Source of the DNA: Protea cynaroides
Taxonomy: Eukaryota > Streptophyta > Magnoliopsida > Proteales > Proteaceae
Assembly (NCBI GenBank): GCA_028583415.1
Contig: CM053265.1
Span: 36,806,873 to 36,870,872, forward strand
Direction: 5' to 3'
Length of the DNA stretch: 64,000 nucleotides
Shown: positions 46,265-59,224 of the stretch, piece by piece
Numbering within the stretch: position 1 is the stretch's first letter
Layout of the letters: every line of letters begins with the position of its first letter
Position numbers and translations under genes: made by a program
The notes under the pieces: model-generated
What the model saw: the letters and a program-made list of their open reading frames with translations, nothing else
Database searches by the model: none
What the model was told of the DNA's origin: nothing

Positions 46265-48016
46265 CTTATAAAAATTTCATCCTCGAAATTGTACGTACCA
46301 TCTGAATCAAACAAGTCAGGGTATTGCTTTCTCATAGCGTTTTCTTCTTCCCATGTAATCTCTTCTGTGTCTCTACTTTTCCATGTGACCTTAACATAGT
46401 AGATATCTCTGTTGCGTAGACGTTGAACCTTTCGACTAGTGATTTCCGTTGGTATTACTTCAAATGTCAAATCATCGGCCGGTTCCAGGAAAATCATGTC
46501 AACACATGTGTTGGGTCTTTGACATACTTCTTCAATAAGTATATGTGAAATACGTCATGCACAATTGACATAGATGGTGGTAGTGCCAACTGATAAGCTA
46601 CTTTCTCACGCTTAGCCAGAATCTCATATGGTCCGACATATCTTGGACTTAGTTTTCCTTTCTGTCCGAGCCTCTTCAATCCTCGCATAGGCGATACTTT
46701 CAAAAATACTTTCTCGCCTACGGCGAAATCTAGATCTCTTCGTCGAGTATCTGCGTATTGCTTCTGAGGGTTCTGAGCTACTCTTACTCTTTCCTTGATG
46801 ATGTCGACCACTCGACATGTCTCTTCAACAAATTCTGGTCCAACAATACTACGTTCTCCAACTTCATTCCAAAACAAGGGAGTTCGACACTTCCTACCAT
46901 ACAGTGCTTCATAAGGTGACATATGTATAGTAGCCTGATAGCTGTTATTGTAAGCGAACTCGATCAATGGTAACTTTTCGTCCCATGATCCCTTGAAATA
47001 AATCACACATGCTCATAGCATATCTTCTAAAATCTGAATTGTACGCTCCGACTGTCCGTCTGCATGCGTGGGTGGAATGCAAGATCGAACTTCAATGTTG
47101 TACCCATAGCCTTTTGCAGTCCTTCCCAAAATTTGGAAGTAAATCGTGGGTCTCTATCGGACACAATGCTTTCTGCAACACCATGTAACCGAACAATATT
47201 ATCCACATATAGCTTTGCTAACCTTTCGAGTGTATATTGGGGTCGTATCGGTATGAAGCGAGCTGTTTTAGTCAGACGGTCTATAATCACCCAAACTGCG
47301 TCAACTACTCGAGGAGTCAATGGTAGTCCTGTGACGAAGTCCATAGTGATGCAGTCCCATTTCCACGCTGGTTCTGGTAATGGCTGTAACAGTCCTGCGG
47401 GTCTTTGTCGTTTAGCCTTTACTTTCGGACAATTTAGGCATTGAGACACGAACTTAGCTACATCTGCCGTCATTCCCCTCCACCAATACAGTTTCTTTAG
47501 ATCATGATACATTTTTGTACTTCCAGGATGTACCGAGTAGATGGTGGTATGGGCTTCTTTCATGAGTCGGTGTCTAATGTCCACACTTTCTGTTTCGGGT
47601 ACACATATTCTTCCTTTGTATTTCAGTACCTTCTCATCATCCAAGATGAACTCAGGGTTAGTCCTACCTTTCTCAATATCTTCTTGTACAGTTCTCAGAT
47701 AAGGATCTGCTTTGATAGTTGTCTTCACTTCATCCACTATATCCGGTATAATCTTCAATGCCGCGAACATATTTGAAAACCGATGAATGAATCCTTGGTT
47801 GGTTGGTCCATCCGGTGTATCGATCACATACTGCTCGTTACTGTGGTTGAATACCATCCCGATAGTACACATTGCTGCAGTTGTGCTAGTTTCTCCTTGA
47901 GATTTTATCATTGCTTTTCTACTCAATGCGTCTGCTACTACGTTCGCTTTTCCCAGATGATATTGGATATCACAATCATAGTCTTTCAATAGTTCCAGCC
48001 ATCTTCTTTGTCTCAT
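46265..48016 (-). pseudogene. E4 RNase H end, integrase and chromodomain-like tail
   Basis: The ORF at 47027-48016 spans the RNase H end (ANVVADALSRK), the zinc-binding block (HPGSTKMYHDLKKLYWWRG, CLNC) and the integrase core with both Asp motifs intact (WDCITMDFVTGLP, SIVSDRDPRF). Small indels at the HPQTDG block shift the frame. The C-terminal integrase continues at 46494-47006 and the chromodomain-like tail (YVKVTWKSRDTEEITWEEEN) in another frame at 46265-46497. It is less damaged than E2 in the integrase core. Confidence 0.9.
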
Positions 48017-48019
48017 ATT

Positions 48020-49309
48020 TTACTCCTGATTAAATAGATACGTAAGGCTTTTATGGTCCGACTTAATCTGAAATTTTTCTCCGTATAGGTAGTGTCTCCA
48101 TATCTTGACAGCATGTACTACTGCCGCTAACTCCAAATCATGAGTAGGGTAATTTTTCTCATGTACCTTCAACTGTCTCGATGCATATGCAACTACTTGT
48201 TCTCCTTGCATAAGCACACATCCTAATCCCAATCCCGATGCATCAGTGTATAAGGTAAATGTCTGTCCTGGAACGGGAATGGTTAAAATTGGAGCGGATA
48301 TCAATCTGGTCTTCAGTGTTTGAAATCTCTTTTCACACTTATCCGTCCATACAAACTTTTCTCCTTTCTTGGTCAAACTGGTAAGAGGTACGGCAATCCG
48401 AGAATAGTCTTCTACGAATCTCCGATAATATCCAGCTAGACCCAGGAAACTTCTAATTTCTGAGACGCTCTTTGGTGCTTCCCACTTCACAATAGCTTCG
48501 ATCTTACTAGGGTCCACTTTGATTCCTTCTGCGGATACTACATGGCCAAGAAAGGCGACTTCACTTAGCCAAAACTCACACTTCAAAAATTTGGCGTATA
48601 ACTTCTCTTTCCTTAAACGCTGTAGGGCTGCGTTTAGGTTCTTGACATGAGTTTCCTTGTCCTTGGAATATACCAATATGTCATCAATAAATACTATGAC
48701 CGACGTATCCAACATGTCGTGGAAGACCCGGTTCATAAGTTCCATGAATGTTGCCGGTGCGTTAGTCAGTCCGAAGGACATCACTAAGAACTCATAATGT
48801 CCGTATCTTGTCCTGAAGGCTATCTTCGGAATGTCCCCTTCTTTAATCTTTAGTTGATGATAGCCTGATCGAAGATTGATCTTTGAAAATACCTTCGCTC
48901 TTTGTAACTGATCGAACAAGTCATCGATCCTGGGTAGTGGGTATCGATTCTTGATGGTCAGTTTATTTAATTCTCGATAGTCGATACATGATCGAACACT
49001 ACCATCTTTCTTCTTTACAAACAACACCGGTGCTCCCCATGGAGATATACTGGGTCTAATATAACCCTTATCCAGTAGTTCTTGTAATTGCACTTTTAAT
49101 TCCTTCAGTTTCGTAGGAGCCATTCTATAAGGTGCTTTTGATACTAGTGCGGCTCCAGGTATAAGGTCTATTACAAACTCCGTGGCTCGGTCGGTTGGTA
49201 GTCCGGGTAATTCCTCCGGAAATACATCAGGAAAATCCCGCACGACATCAATATCTTCCATCTGTGTTGCTTCTTTGGTAACGTATAACACAAGATACCA
49301 TATATCCAA
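48020..49309 (-). pseudogene. E4 reverse transcriptase and RNase H, 429-codon open frame
   Basis: This is the longest intact pol frame in the window. It has all RT blocks (SPWGAPVLFVKKKDGSVRS, YPLPRIDDLFDQL, GHYEFLVMSFGLTNAPATF, catalytic VIVFIDDILVYSKD, SFLGLAGYYRRFVEDYS) and the RNase H entry with its Asp (TLYTDASGLGLG). It stops at TAA in the LFNQ(K)ELNMRQRRW block (about 48020), where E2 reads through. The first 16 codons derive from the E3-like side of the mosaic junction, so 49309 is not a natural protein start. Confidence 0.9.
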
Positions 49310-51193
49310 CTTCTTTCTCTTTAAAGCATCTCTTCGCCTTTAGCATAGAGAAGATCAGCTTTCGCTTCTTAGGTAACATGCTTCCAATAATACCAAATTA
49401 TGTGTCGTCTTTATTCTTGAATGACAACCTCTTCTATGCACGTAATCATTGTGGAGTGTTGAAACAACTAGTCTATTCCCAAGATGACGTCAAGGTCTGC
49501 CATCTCAAGTTTAATTAGGTTGTGTCCATATTATATCCATCCATACGATTTGGACTTCGTTCATAACACTCATCCAATTGAACATTTAGTCCAAAAATGG
49601 CTTGAACTAGAAAATCTGGTGTAACGGTCTTAAGAGCTTGTCTAGTTTCTTCATCTCTTAAGACTATCGTCAAGATCTCATATCCCAAATCTATTTATAA
49701 GCATTAGGGTATATGCTTATAATTTCATTAATTCAGCCAAACTATTTTGGTCTTTCCTTAATCAATCACTCAACATTGGGCATAACTCAATTATCATTGT
49801 ATTAAATCGAGTACTACTTATGCCATAACTTTATCCTTGTATCCACTCTTAGATTTGCCTTTAGGAATCTTCTATCTTATTAAAATTCATACCGATATAA
49901 CCATCATTAACTCTACTTAAGTGCTATCTATTTCTGTATTGGATACTCTTAATAGTTCCCACATTTTCTCATGCACTCTTTTATAGACATAACTCATATC
50001 CATCCATTTAGCAATCTCAAAATAGATTCTCCATTACTTCATCTGAGGTTCATTAGCTATAGCATTTAGTCTGAATCCAATCATCTTTCTTCTAATAATT
50101 CCATTATCACTACACATCTTTATCAACAATGATCAGGGAGTGTATAATTCAAAATATTTGTCCAAAATAATTCATTTTCTTCTTTCAATTACCATAATGA
50201 CAACCACTTGCTTTATCTAGCGAATCTAGGTTTCAAGGATCAGGAGTAAATCTGTGGTAATCCAACCGGCATCAAAAGATCATTAAATTGCACGGTGGTC
50301 CAAATATATGAAAATAGAGGTTCTACAGTTCTTGACCTCATGGTTACAGGTTCTATCGAATATATAATGCCATTGGTCAAGGAACTATAGGAATAAATCT
50401 AAGAAGATTTCATACATCAGTATATCAGGTATAAATCTGGAGAAAATTTTTGTACATCAATAAATCAAGTATAAATCAGAAGATGTACGCTCAACCCGAT
50501 TAAATATTTAACTATTCATTCAGTTCATATCTCTGTTCATGTTGTCGATCATGAGAATGGTTCAGATTGGTATAATCAGGACTAATACTAAAGAAACAAT
50601 ATCTATAACTCCAATTGACAGGTTAAATCAAGAAGGTATCCTGTCAAGGCCCGAGAAATTAAAATCTGGTATGTGCATCCTCTATAATCATAAGAGTAAA
50701 TCAATAATGCACCGCATCCTATATAAACATATCTAGTTACATGGCCATTATCCTCTTATCTCTATTTGGATTTAGCCCGAGATCTTTTCCTTTATCTCTA
50801 CAGGGGTTTTGGCATTACTAGCCATTTTCCTTCTTACTCTGTCTTACATTGAGTTTCACATCTTGTGAGTACCAACTCGGTATTCCAATTTGCTGCTTTA
50901 TAGAAGCTCCCTTCGTGCTACTGTACTATATCCTTGTATACTTGGATAACTACCTAACTTATAGATAATACCCTAAATTGTTTGTTCATTAGGATAATTC
51001 TTGGTCTCCTCTTTCTGTGTGAGTGTATATATATGGTTCCACCTTTTATATGTACATTATCGTCTGGTTTAATTTCTGTCTCAACCAACACAGGTGCTTA
51101 TGGTTTGTTTGTATTAAAGCTTTTAATTTATCCTAACTCAGTTCATGGACTCAAGTGGAAGTATTCAGGTTTAATGGGTAAGGCCTACGAAAT
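49310..51193 (-). other. E4 5' internal region without gag
   Basis: It is colinear with 18480-20423 of E3: a protease trace near 49480-49520 (CAAGATGACGTCAAGG), then 1.6 kb of AT-rich sequence without long ORFs. No gag domain, zinc knuckle or antisense gene is visible. The last 200 bp before the primer site (CACAGGTGCTTATGG...TAAGGCCTACG) are shared with E2 and E3 and may hold packaging or leader functions. Confidence 0.65.
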
Positions 51194-51205
51194 GCTCTGA
51201 TACCA
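51194..51205 (-). other. Primer-binding site of E4
   Basis: The minus strand reads TGGTATCAGAGC, identical to E2, 3 nt from the 5' LTR. Confidence 0.95.
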
Positions 51206-51208
51206 AGT

Positions 51209-53509
51209 TGTCACACCCCAATTCCACACTGTTCAGAATGGTGTGATGAACCGCCAAATAACCAACGGTTCAACCAGGATCTCTAATAGGCTATCCCCGC
51301 GTTATCCAAACTTTACACGCATCCACAATCATAATCAGAGTAATACACAATAGCGGAAAATTTATAAATAATATGAACTGAGAACTAGAATGATACCCAT
51401 AAATAATATCAAATTATTCTGTGTTTAACTAAGACATAAATATTTAAATACCAAATACATGTCTTATAAATCCAATGAAGAAACCTACAAAAAAATCTAA
51501 TCGAATACACACGAGTTGCACTCGCAAGAGGAGTCGTGTGTATCGTCTTCAGCTCCAACTTCCATAGCTGCTACAGTTCCGTATGCCGATGCGTTCATAT
51601 AATCTTCAACTGTATATCCTGCATAATCAACTAAAAATATTCGACGTCGAGGGGTGAGCACAGAACACGTCTCAGTGAGTAGCCAAAACAATGCAACAAT
51701 ACATATGCATGCCAAAAGTCAATTCATTATCTTTGGTCTTGGTTTATAGTTTGCAATGTGCAATAGAAAGGTTAGGTGATCAAAGGTTAACGGTTATTGA
51801 TACCGCCTCTATACACAGGGTGTGGAAGCCCGCCCGAAGGTTAACGGTTATCGTCGTCCCCATCCACCCTACCATAACATTATACAACAAAGGTTAACGA
51901 TTATTGCTATATAATGCTATACCAACACGTAAGCCCCTGTTAGCGAGGGCTTGCAAACTGGGCTCGCTACTAACCAATCCTAATGCCAAATAGTGTATCC
52001 AAGGCCTCACCCCAGCATCCCTCAGAACATCCATAGAGATAGAGCTAAGGCCCCCCGGTAGAGTCGGAGACTACAAGGAACGAGACCACCTCCCCGATAC
52101 TCTACGACATAATAGTTCCGCTAAGGTAATGGCGATACGACGATGTCAATGCACAAGACTTGAGTTAGAGATAGAGCTAAAGTCTTTGAGACCCGCCAAA
52201 GGTTAACGTTTATTGACGTTCTCATCACACCTCCCCTGATACTCGCTCGCATCAAGCACATCAACCACACACATACAAGCACATGCCTATTCCTATCATC
52301 ATCATCATCATCATCATCATGTTATAAACAATAAAGTAATAGAAATATTGGATGGCATGCTGTATGCACATTACAAACATATTCGCATAGAATCAAACAT
52401 GGCATAGGACTCAAGAAATAGAAAACAGTTTATTATTAACCAATTTAGTTTGTGGTTAAGGTTCCTCACCTTGGCTTGCTAAAGATATTTTTCCAAGCTT
52501 TAGAATCACCTTTATAATGCTATTATATTGCTAGCAAACCTAACAAAGTCGATAGAATTTAATTAGAATTAATTCAGAATTTAAAACCATTCTGTCAACT
52601 GAGGGTCGATGCTAAGGTCGATGCTAGGGTCGATGGGTCTATCGACCCTCCCTCCATTCTGAACTTCCCGAATGCTGAGGGTCGATGGTCAGAAACACCT
52701 AGGGTCGGATGGTCTATCGACCCTCGGTGCGACCCTCGTTGCACTCTGGTCCAATTTCCACTTTTAATCCATTTTTCGTGTTTGGGGTCCTATGGCTTGC
52801 TTCCTACATTCATTCAACAGTCATTCCATGGTCTAGAACCATGTATAAACCATCTAAATAGTTTTCATGGATCCTCCTATGGTTTTCCATGAAAGCCTAA
52901 CCATGGATGGATGGTTTGGGTTTCTCCGAAATCCTACACTCAACCATATCTAACCTAAGGTCTGTAGAAACTCATGGAATTAGTATCCATACCTGAGAAG
53001 ATTACTTTTCTCTACAATTTCTTCCCCTTTTTGCTAAGCCTTCTTCCTAGCTTTCTTTCTTCCTCTTTGCCTTCTTCTCTCTTTCTCTCAATTCAATTAG
53101 GGTTGTGAAAGGAGTGAAAGTGGCTTAGGAACGTCCTTTAAATAGGCTAGGAATGTCCTATAATAATCCCATTGAGATTTGGAAAGAATCCCAACCAAAA
53201 ATTAGGAAATTTCCTAATTTCAGTTTTCGTCAGAAACCGAGGGTCGATGCTAGGGTCGATGATCCCGTCGACCCTAGGGTCTTAAGCTGTCCGACCCTCC
53301 CTTCAAAACTGAGGGTCTGACTTTCTATTTTGGGAGGTCCGACCCTGCTTCACTGGGTGTGCGACCCTCCCCTAGAATTAAGTATTTTTGGGTCGATTTC
53401 GTACCTGGGATCTCGATCTCCTTCATGCCCTTGGTCCATTTGACTCGACCATGATGGGTAAACCTGGTTTAATTTGGTAAGACCAGGTTAAATTGACATG
53501 GGTCTTACA
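51209..53509 (-). repeat. E4 5' LTR
   Basis: 2301 bp, colinear with 43964-46253. It differs by point changes, an extended TCATCATC tract near 52295, and an extra GGGTCGATGGTCAG segment near 52680 that the 3' LTR lacks. Confidence 0.95.
53137..53146 (-). promoter_or_regulatory. TATA box in E4 5' LTR
   Basis: The minus strand reads GCCTATTTAAA, followed by GGACGTTCC and the CTTTCACTCC block, as in E2. Confidence 0.55.
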
Positions 53510-53514
53510 GATAG
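53510..53514. other. Target-site duplication of E4, right copy
   Basis: GATAG follows GGTCTTACA and matches 43959-43963. Confidence 0.95.
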
Positions 53515-55899
53515 TCCGAGTGGACTAAGGTGTGGATCCAAATTTGGGATTTTCCCAAATGGCCTACGTATCCTAGGGTTTGCCCTAGGAATCGAAATCT
53601 ACGTAGTTTGGGCACTGTGAAATAACTTATTCTAGGTTAATGATTGAGAACCTATTCAAGGTTAAGGGTATAGAACCTATTTTAGGTTTAGGGTTTATAA
53701 CCTATTCTAGGTTTAGGGTTTACTGAGGGGTAGAAATCGTCCTGAGCTACACTTTTCATCCTGAGTTCTAATTTTGGATGGTTTGGCAAAGCATTCTGTT
53801 TCTTTATTAAGATTTTTATTATTTTCCATTATGCACTTCCCAAGAATGTGGGTTTCTAAATGCACGTCCCCATGCCTAGATTGTCTTCTAGATGTACAGA
53901 TATGGCAGCTCGACTAGGGTGCAGCATAAATTAAGTTATTGCCATAAATGAAATATTCTATCTAAGCATGGCTTGTATGATATTTATGGTAACTATCACA
54001 ACATATAGTAAGATTATGAAAATCTTCCTAAAATGGCATGTATTGCAAATAAGGTAAGAACCTATATCGCATGATCTAATATGCTAATCTAAACATGGTA
54101 AGACCTAATATGGCAAGATCTTATATGCTATTTTCTAAGCATGGTAAGATCTAACATGGTAAGAAATTAATGTATGCATCTACATATCAATATGACAAGT
54201 ACCATACATAGAATGCAAAATATGGCATGAATCATCTAAAAAGGTAAGATCTTATATGCTATTTTCTAAGCATGGTAAGACCTAACATGGTAAGAAATTA
54301 CTGTATGCATCTATATATCAATATGGTAAGTACCAAACATAGAATGCAAAATATGACATGAATCATCCAAAAAGGTAAGATCTTATACGCTATTTTCTAA
54401 GCATAGTAAGACTTAAAAATGGTAATTATCATGATTTTGCTAAATATGGTAAAAATCTATTTATTCTACCAAATATAGCAACACATGGAATATGACAAAC
54501 ATGGTATGTGCACAATCCAAACAAAGCAAATGAATGCTCTAAATATAGCCATTTATCCAAATATGACATGTAGATACTCTAAATATAGCAAGTATACAAT
54601 CAAATATGGTAGAATTCACTCAAGCAATCAATTGCATGTTACAGTGAATGAGACATCAATGAAATCTTTCTAAAAAATCCAAAATTATCCAAAACATATG
54701 TTCAATAAGTTCTTTGAAAATATTGTAACTTTTATGAAGACATTTGGAATGATTAATGACTCAAAAAAAATGTCAAAATTATGACACAAAGTTTCAGATA
54801 TTGGACAAACTATGAACTGCTTTCAAATTCTATTACATTATACAAGAATGATCATAAGTAGGTCTTCTGTAACTCAAATCAAGCCCTATTTTTTTCCACA
54901 AAAATATGACTCGAGATGCTATATTTCATCTGAAGGAGTCGAATCCCAAAAGAGAACAAAAATAGGTCAAATATATGCCACAAGACCAGATATGTGCACT
55001 GGTTGAGTCAGTTTCAAATTTTTGACCAGTTGCACCATAAATTCCGTATAAAATCCTATACTTAATGAAAATTAAATCCAGACATATGTATGGATAGATA
55101 ACTGTCTAATCTAAAATTTCATGAAGAAACACAATTGAAAATAGAATATTTGCTTGGTGAAAAATGATCCTTTTCAATCATGCAAATCAGTATATTCTTG
55201 CAGATTCAAAATCAGAGCACTATGCATTTAAAAATCAATATCAATTCAATAAAAAATTTTAAAAATCCAAAACCAGTGCTATTTTTTAGAAGACTTCCAT
55301 ATCTAAAAAAGTTATGTGAATTTTTTTTCTGATTATGGCTATAAAACCCTTTTCTAGAGACTTTCTGATAGAGGATTGCATTATATTCTAGTAGGACAGC
55401 AATGCCAAAGAAGAATTTGTTGATAGACATTCCCAATTCCAAGTGGGAAGAAATTTCTAGGGTAGTATTTTAACACATCAGAGAGAATCCCATAAAAGTT
55501 TGGGCTTCAAAATCAAAGCAAAACCACATGAGATGCACATCCTAAATTTGGATCCTAAATCTAGAAATTTCATATTAGAAAACCACTTTGTGAAACTTGT
55601 CAAAAACATCAAACATCATCATATAGCTTTCAAGCATCATCATTGAATAGTTTAGACAAATCATCATTCATAAAAAATGCTAGAGATAGGCATCCTAACA
55701 TTAACATGCATGCAATAGAGCATTCCTAATCGAGATTTAATGAAAATAAGATTTTTTCAAGAAAAATTGACATTCAAGCATTCTAAAGACCCCTAAATTC
55801 ATTTAGGGTACCAACTTTGTGCTCGAATGGAGTGATACCTTTGATGTAGGACGTTTGGAGATCATATCAAGCTCTTTGAAGGTGAATCCTCATTTTCCT

Positions 55900-56560
55900 G
55901 TTATCTGCTTCTCTCTCTCTTCTCTTTCTGTCTTTCCTTCTTCTCTTTTCTTTCTTTTCTCATCTTCTTCTCTGTTTTTTCCCTTTCTCACGTCCTCTCT
56001 CTCCCTCACTCATGGCTCTCTTGTCTGGAAAAAGGGGAGCCCTCTCTCTTTCTCTTGGCTTATTGCTTTTCTCCCCTCTTGTAGAAGGTCCCTTCTTTCC
56101 TTTTCTTCTTTGCTTTCTAGAAAATCCTTTCTTTCCTTTTTTTCTTCTTTCCTTTCTTCTCTTCCTCCTCTTTTCCACTTTTTCTCTTCTAGAAAACCTT
56201 TCTTCTTCTCTCTTCTTCTCTCTTCTTCTCTCTTCCTTCCTTTTCTTCTTCTTTCCTTTTCTTTCTTCTTCTCTCTTCCTTCCTTTTCTTCTTTTTCTTC
56301 TCCCTCTCTCTTTTCACGTTTTCTTTTCTAGAAAACATTTTTCTTCTTCTTTTTTTTTTCCTTTTTTTTCATTTCTTCCTCTTTCCTTCCTTTTTTTCCT
56401 TCTCCCTCTCTCCTTTCACGTTTTTCTTTCTAGAAAACATTTTTTTCCTTTTCTTTCTTCTCTCTTTCCTTTTTTTCTTTTCCCTCTCTCTTTTCCACGG
56501 CCTCTCTCTTTTCTACGACCTCCCTTTCCTAATCTCCCCTCACGACCTCCCTTTTCTATA
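55900..56560 (-). repeat. Polypyrimidine tract of LTR B
   Basis: Counterpart of 25590-26235 with the same TTTCTAGAAAA punctuation. It differs by small length changes such as an extra TCTCTTCTTC unit near 56215. Confidence 0.85.

Positions 56561-56644
<84 letters not shown>
56561..56644. repeat. (TA)n microsatellite of LTR B
   Basis: An uninterrupted TA run of about 84 bp directly follows the CT tract. Confidence 0.95.
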
Positions 56645-56650
<6 letters not shown>

Positions 56651-58724
56651 CAATAAATTTTACAATATATACATATAAAAGAAATGCATGTATATGGGCT
56701 GACATGACTTGGTCTGGATTGGTCTGAGTTGGGCCGGACTAAGTTAGACTAAGTTGGATTGAACTGGTTTGGACCAAAGTTGACATTTCATAGTCCATTT
56801 CTACCACCATTCCACATGGAATTTTTCGATAGTCTCTATTCCAACTTTTTTACATTCACTTTGTAAAAGACTAAAACTGAGGAATATTAGAACTTGAATC
56901 ATCTCATTTGGAAATAAAATGGCCAACTTATGAATTTTTTAAGTTTAAGCAGACCAATTATCGATAATTTGACTAACCATTCTGCATGGGATCCTTCAGA
57001 GACTTCTACGGGAAATCCTTTATGTCTACTTTGTAGAGTACTAAAAATGGAACATAATGAAACTAAAATCACCTGATTTGGATGTGGGGTGACCAAAATA
57101 TGAATTTTTAAAGATTAAATGACCATTTCCATGTTTAATTATTGCATGGGACCCTTCGAAGACTTCTACCCGGGATTTTTCACGTCCACTTTGTAGAACA
57201 TCACAAATGAAGAATAATGTCCTTGGAGTCATTTGAATTCGATGTAGAACGGCAAAGATATGAAGCTTTGAAGTTCTAACGATAATTTTGCATGAAAGCT
57301 TGCATGGGACCCATCAGTGACTTCTACCTGGGATTTTTCACATCCACTTTGAAGGGGACTGAAAATAAGGAATATTGGCCTTTAAATCATCTGATTCCGA
57401 TATCAGGTGACCAAATTATGATGATTTGAAGTTTAAATGATAATGCATGCATCAAATGATAACTACGTAAATGCCCTTTCACTTTCAAACTGTGATATCT
57501 TCCTTATTTGATGTCCGAATTTGATGATTTCGATCTCATTTTGACGATAATTTCATGACCTGTATATCCAAGTAGGTAATAGCCTATGATCCTACTGTGG
57601 AGTTCATTAGAGAATTACAAACCTTTGGGTTAAAGGTCGGAAACCTGCCATATGGGTTCACTTATGCTGAGGGTAGAAAAAATTGGGTGCTTATAGATGC
57701 CCCCTCTTTAGCCGAGATTGTCACCAATTGAAGCCTAAAGACAAAAGAACCATATTTTTGGACATGTGTGATGTTGCTTATTGGGCCGCACTTAGGGTAA
57801 TTTGTCCTAAACTACCTACGTATTTTAAGGGTGTCCTAGAAATCAAGCCCAGAACGTAGTTCGACTGGCAAGAAGGTTTGCTCTTTTAAGAAAATTGATG
57901 ATTGTTCCTCTTTTATGAACCTAGGCTGTGAATACACGGCTCATTTGTAGGCTGGGAACCTCTTCTTGCTGAGGTGGGACTCATGATACAAGGTACGCAC
58001 AGGCTTGAACCTGACTTGATCCATTTGTAGGCTGATAAACCTCTTCTTGTATAAAGCTAGGCTATGAATACAAGGCTCATTTGTAGGCTAGGAACCTCTT
58101 CTTGCTGCGGTGGAACTCATGATGCATGGTACTCGCGGGCTTGAACCTGACTTGGTCCATTTTTAGGCTGATAAACCTCTTCTAGTATGAAGCTAGGCTG
58201 TGAATACAAGGCTAATTTGTAAGCTGAGAATCTTTTCTTTTATGAAGCTAGGCTGTGAAAACAATGCTAATTGCACGAGCTTGGGCTCGACTTTGATTTA
58301 TCTGGATGGAAGACTTGCTGTCTTTTCTTTTGATTGAGATTCTGATTTGAGCACCTACACTTTTCAGAACATTGAAAATTTCATAGAGCATATGAATGAT
58401 CATGGTGAATCAAATGTTTCTTTGTTGAATCTAAGAGACGTAGTTCATGAAACACACTGGAATTCAAAAAACCTAAAATGCTATTGGTTTCTTGATTGGT
58501 GCAACTCTAGGGAGTGTTTGAAAATTTTGATTGTTCCATTCATGAGCAATGGTATCAACCAGATCTAATGTCAACTTTCTAGGAAGTTCACAATTAGTCA
58601 CTTCTCTACTGGTGCTTGCTGGGATATTGAATTGCTGAGGTCACCTTGTTGGAGAATAAAATGAGGTATGAGTCAACCCCATGAATCGGACATGCAAACT
58701 ATTCTCTGTATTTGTGACAACCCA

Positions 58725-59224
58725 NNNNNNNNNNNNNNNNNNNNNNNNNNNNNNNNNNNNNNNNNNNNNNNNNNNNNNNNNNNNNNNNNNNNNNNNNNNN
58801 NNNNNNNNNNNNNNNNNNNNNNNNNNNNNNNNNNNNNNNNNNNNNNNNNNNNNNNNNNNNNNNNNNNNNNNNNNNNNNNNNNNNNNNNNNNNNNNNNNNN
58901 NNNNNNNNNNNNNNNNNNNNNNNNNNNNNNNNNNNNNNNNNNNNNNNNNNNNNNNNNNNNNNNNNNNNNNNNNNNNNNNNNNNNNNNNNNNNNNNNNNNN
59001 NNNNNNNNNNNNNNNNNNNNNNNNNNNNNNNNNNNNNNNNNNNNNNNNNNNNNNNNNNNNNNNNNNNNNNNNNNNNNNNNNNNNNNNNNNNNNNNNNNNN
59101 NNNNNNNNNNNNNNNNNNNNNNNNNNNNNNNNNNNNNNNNNNNNNNNNNNNNNNNNNNNNNNNNNNNNNNNNNNNNNNNNNNNNNNNNNNNNNNNNNNNN
59201 NNNNNNNNNNNNNNNNNNNNNNNN
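58725..59224. other. Assembly gap (500 N)
   Basis: Exactly 500 N, the usual size for a gap of unknown length. The left side ends at the probable end of Tat-like LTR B. The right side starts in the middle of the E5 antisense gene. Reading frames drawn through the Ns are meaningless. Confidence 0.98.

Larger units (their letters stand above)
43964..53509 (-). mobile_element. Family-T element E4, gag-less mosaic (9546 bp)
   Basis: It has LTRs 43964-46253 and 51209-53509, a GATAG target duplication, a perfect tRNA-iMet primer site and a purine tract. Pol (46249-49309) is close to E2, but from about 49270 rightwards the interior follows E3, with a decayed protease trace and no gag or antisense gene. 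It therefore looks like a recombinant of the two element types. The LTRs agree closely (two differences in the first about 115 bp). Confidence 0.9.
12813..58724 (-). mobile_element. Tat/Ogre-like element, internally deleted, host to E2, E3 and E4
   Basis: Two copies of a 5.8-kb sequence (LTR A, 12813-28397; LTR B, 43404-58724, both net of insertions) flank a short body. The body holds the end of RNase H, the integrase and an extra sense ORF. LTR A carries a TGGCGACTTCC motif near its left end (12845-12855 on minus). Ogre-type elements use a tRNA-Arg primer with a closely similar sequence. Gag, protease and RT are missing. A shared TTGACACATGA at the LTR B/RNase H junction suggests a microhomology deletion. 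The right limit falls in the N gap, so the target duplication cannot be checked. Confidence 0.75.
43404..58724 (-). repeat. Tat/Ogre-like LTR B (5' LTR), truncated and interrupted by E4
   Basis: It is colinear with LTR A from TTGACACATGA (about 43404) to 43963, and from 53510 to TTTGTGACAACCC at 58723. It lacks the GTCGCCACCTAG end found in LTR A. It contains the same tandem repeats, CT tract (55900-56560), TA microsatellite (56561-56644) and 160-bp and 137-bp arrays. The ORFs at 55819-56331 and 56012-56656 are CT-tract artefacts. The right limit is hidden by the gap. Confidence 0.75.
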
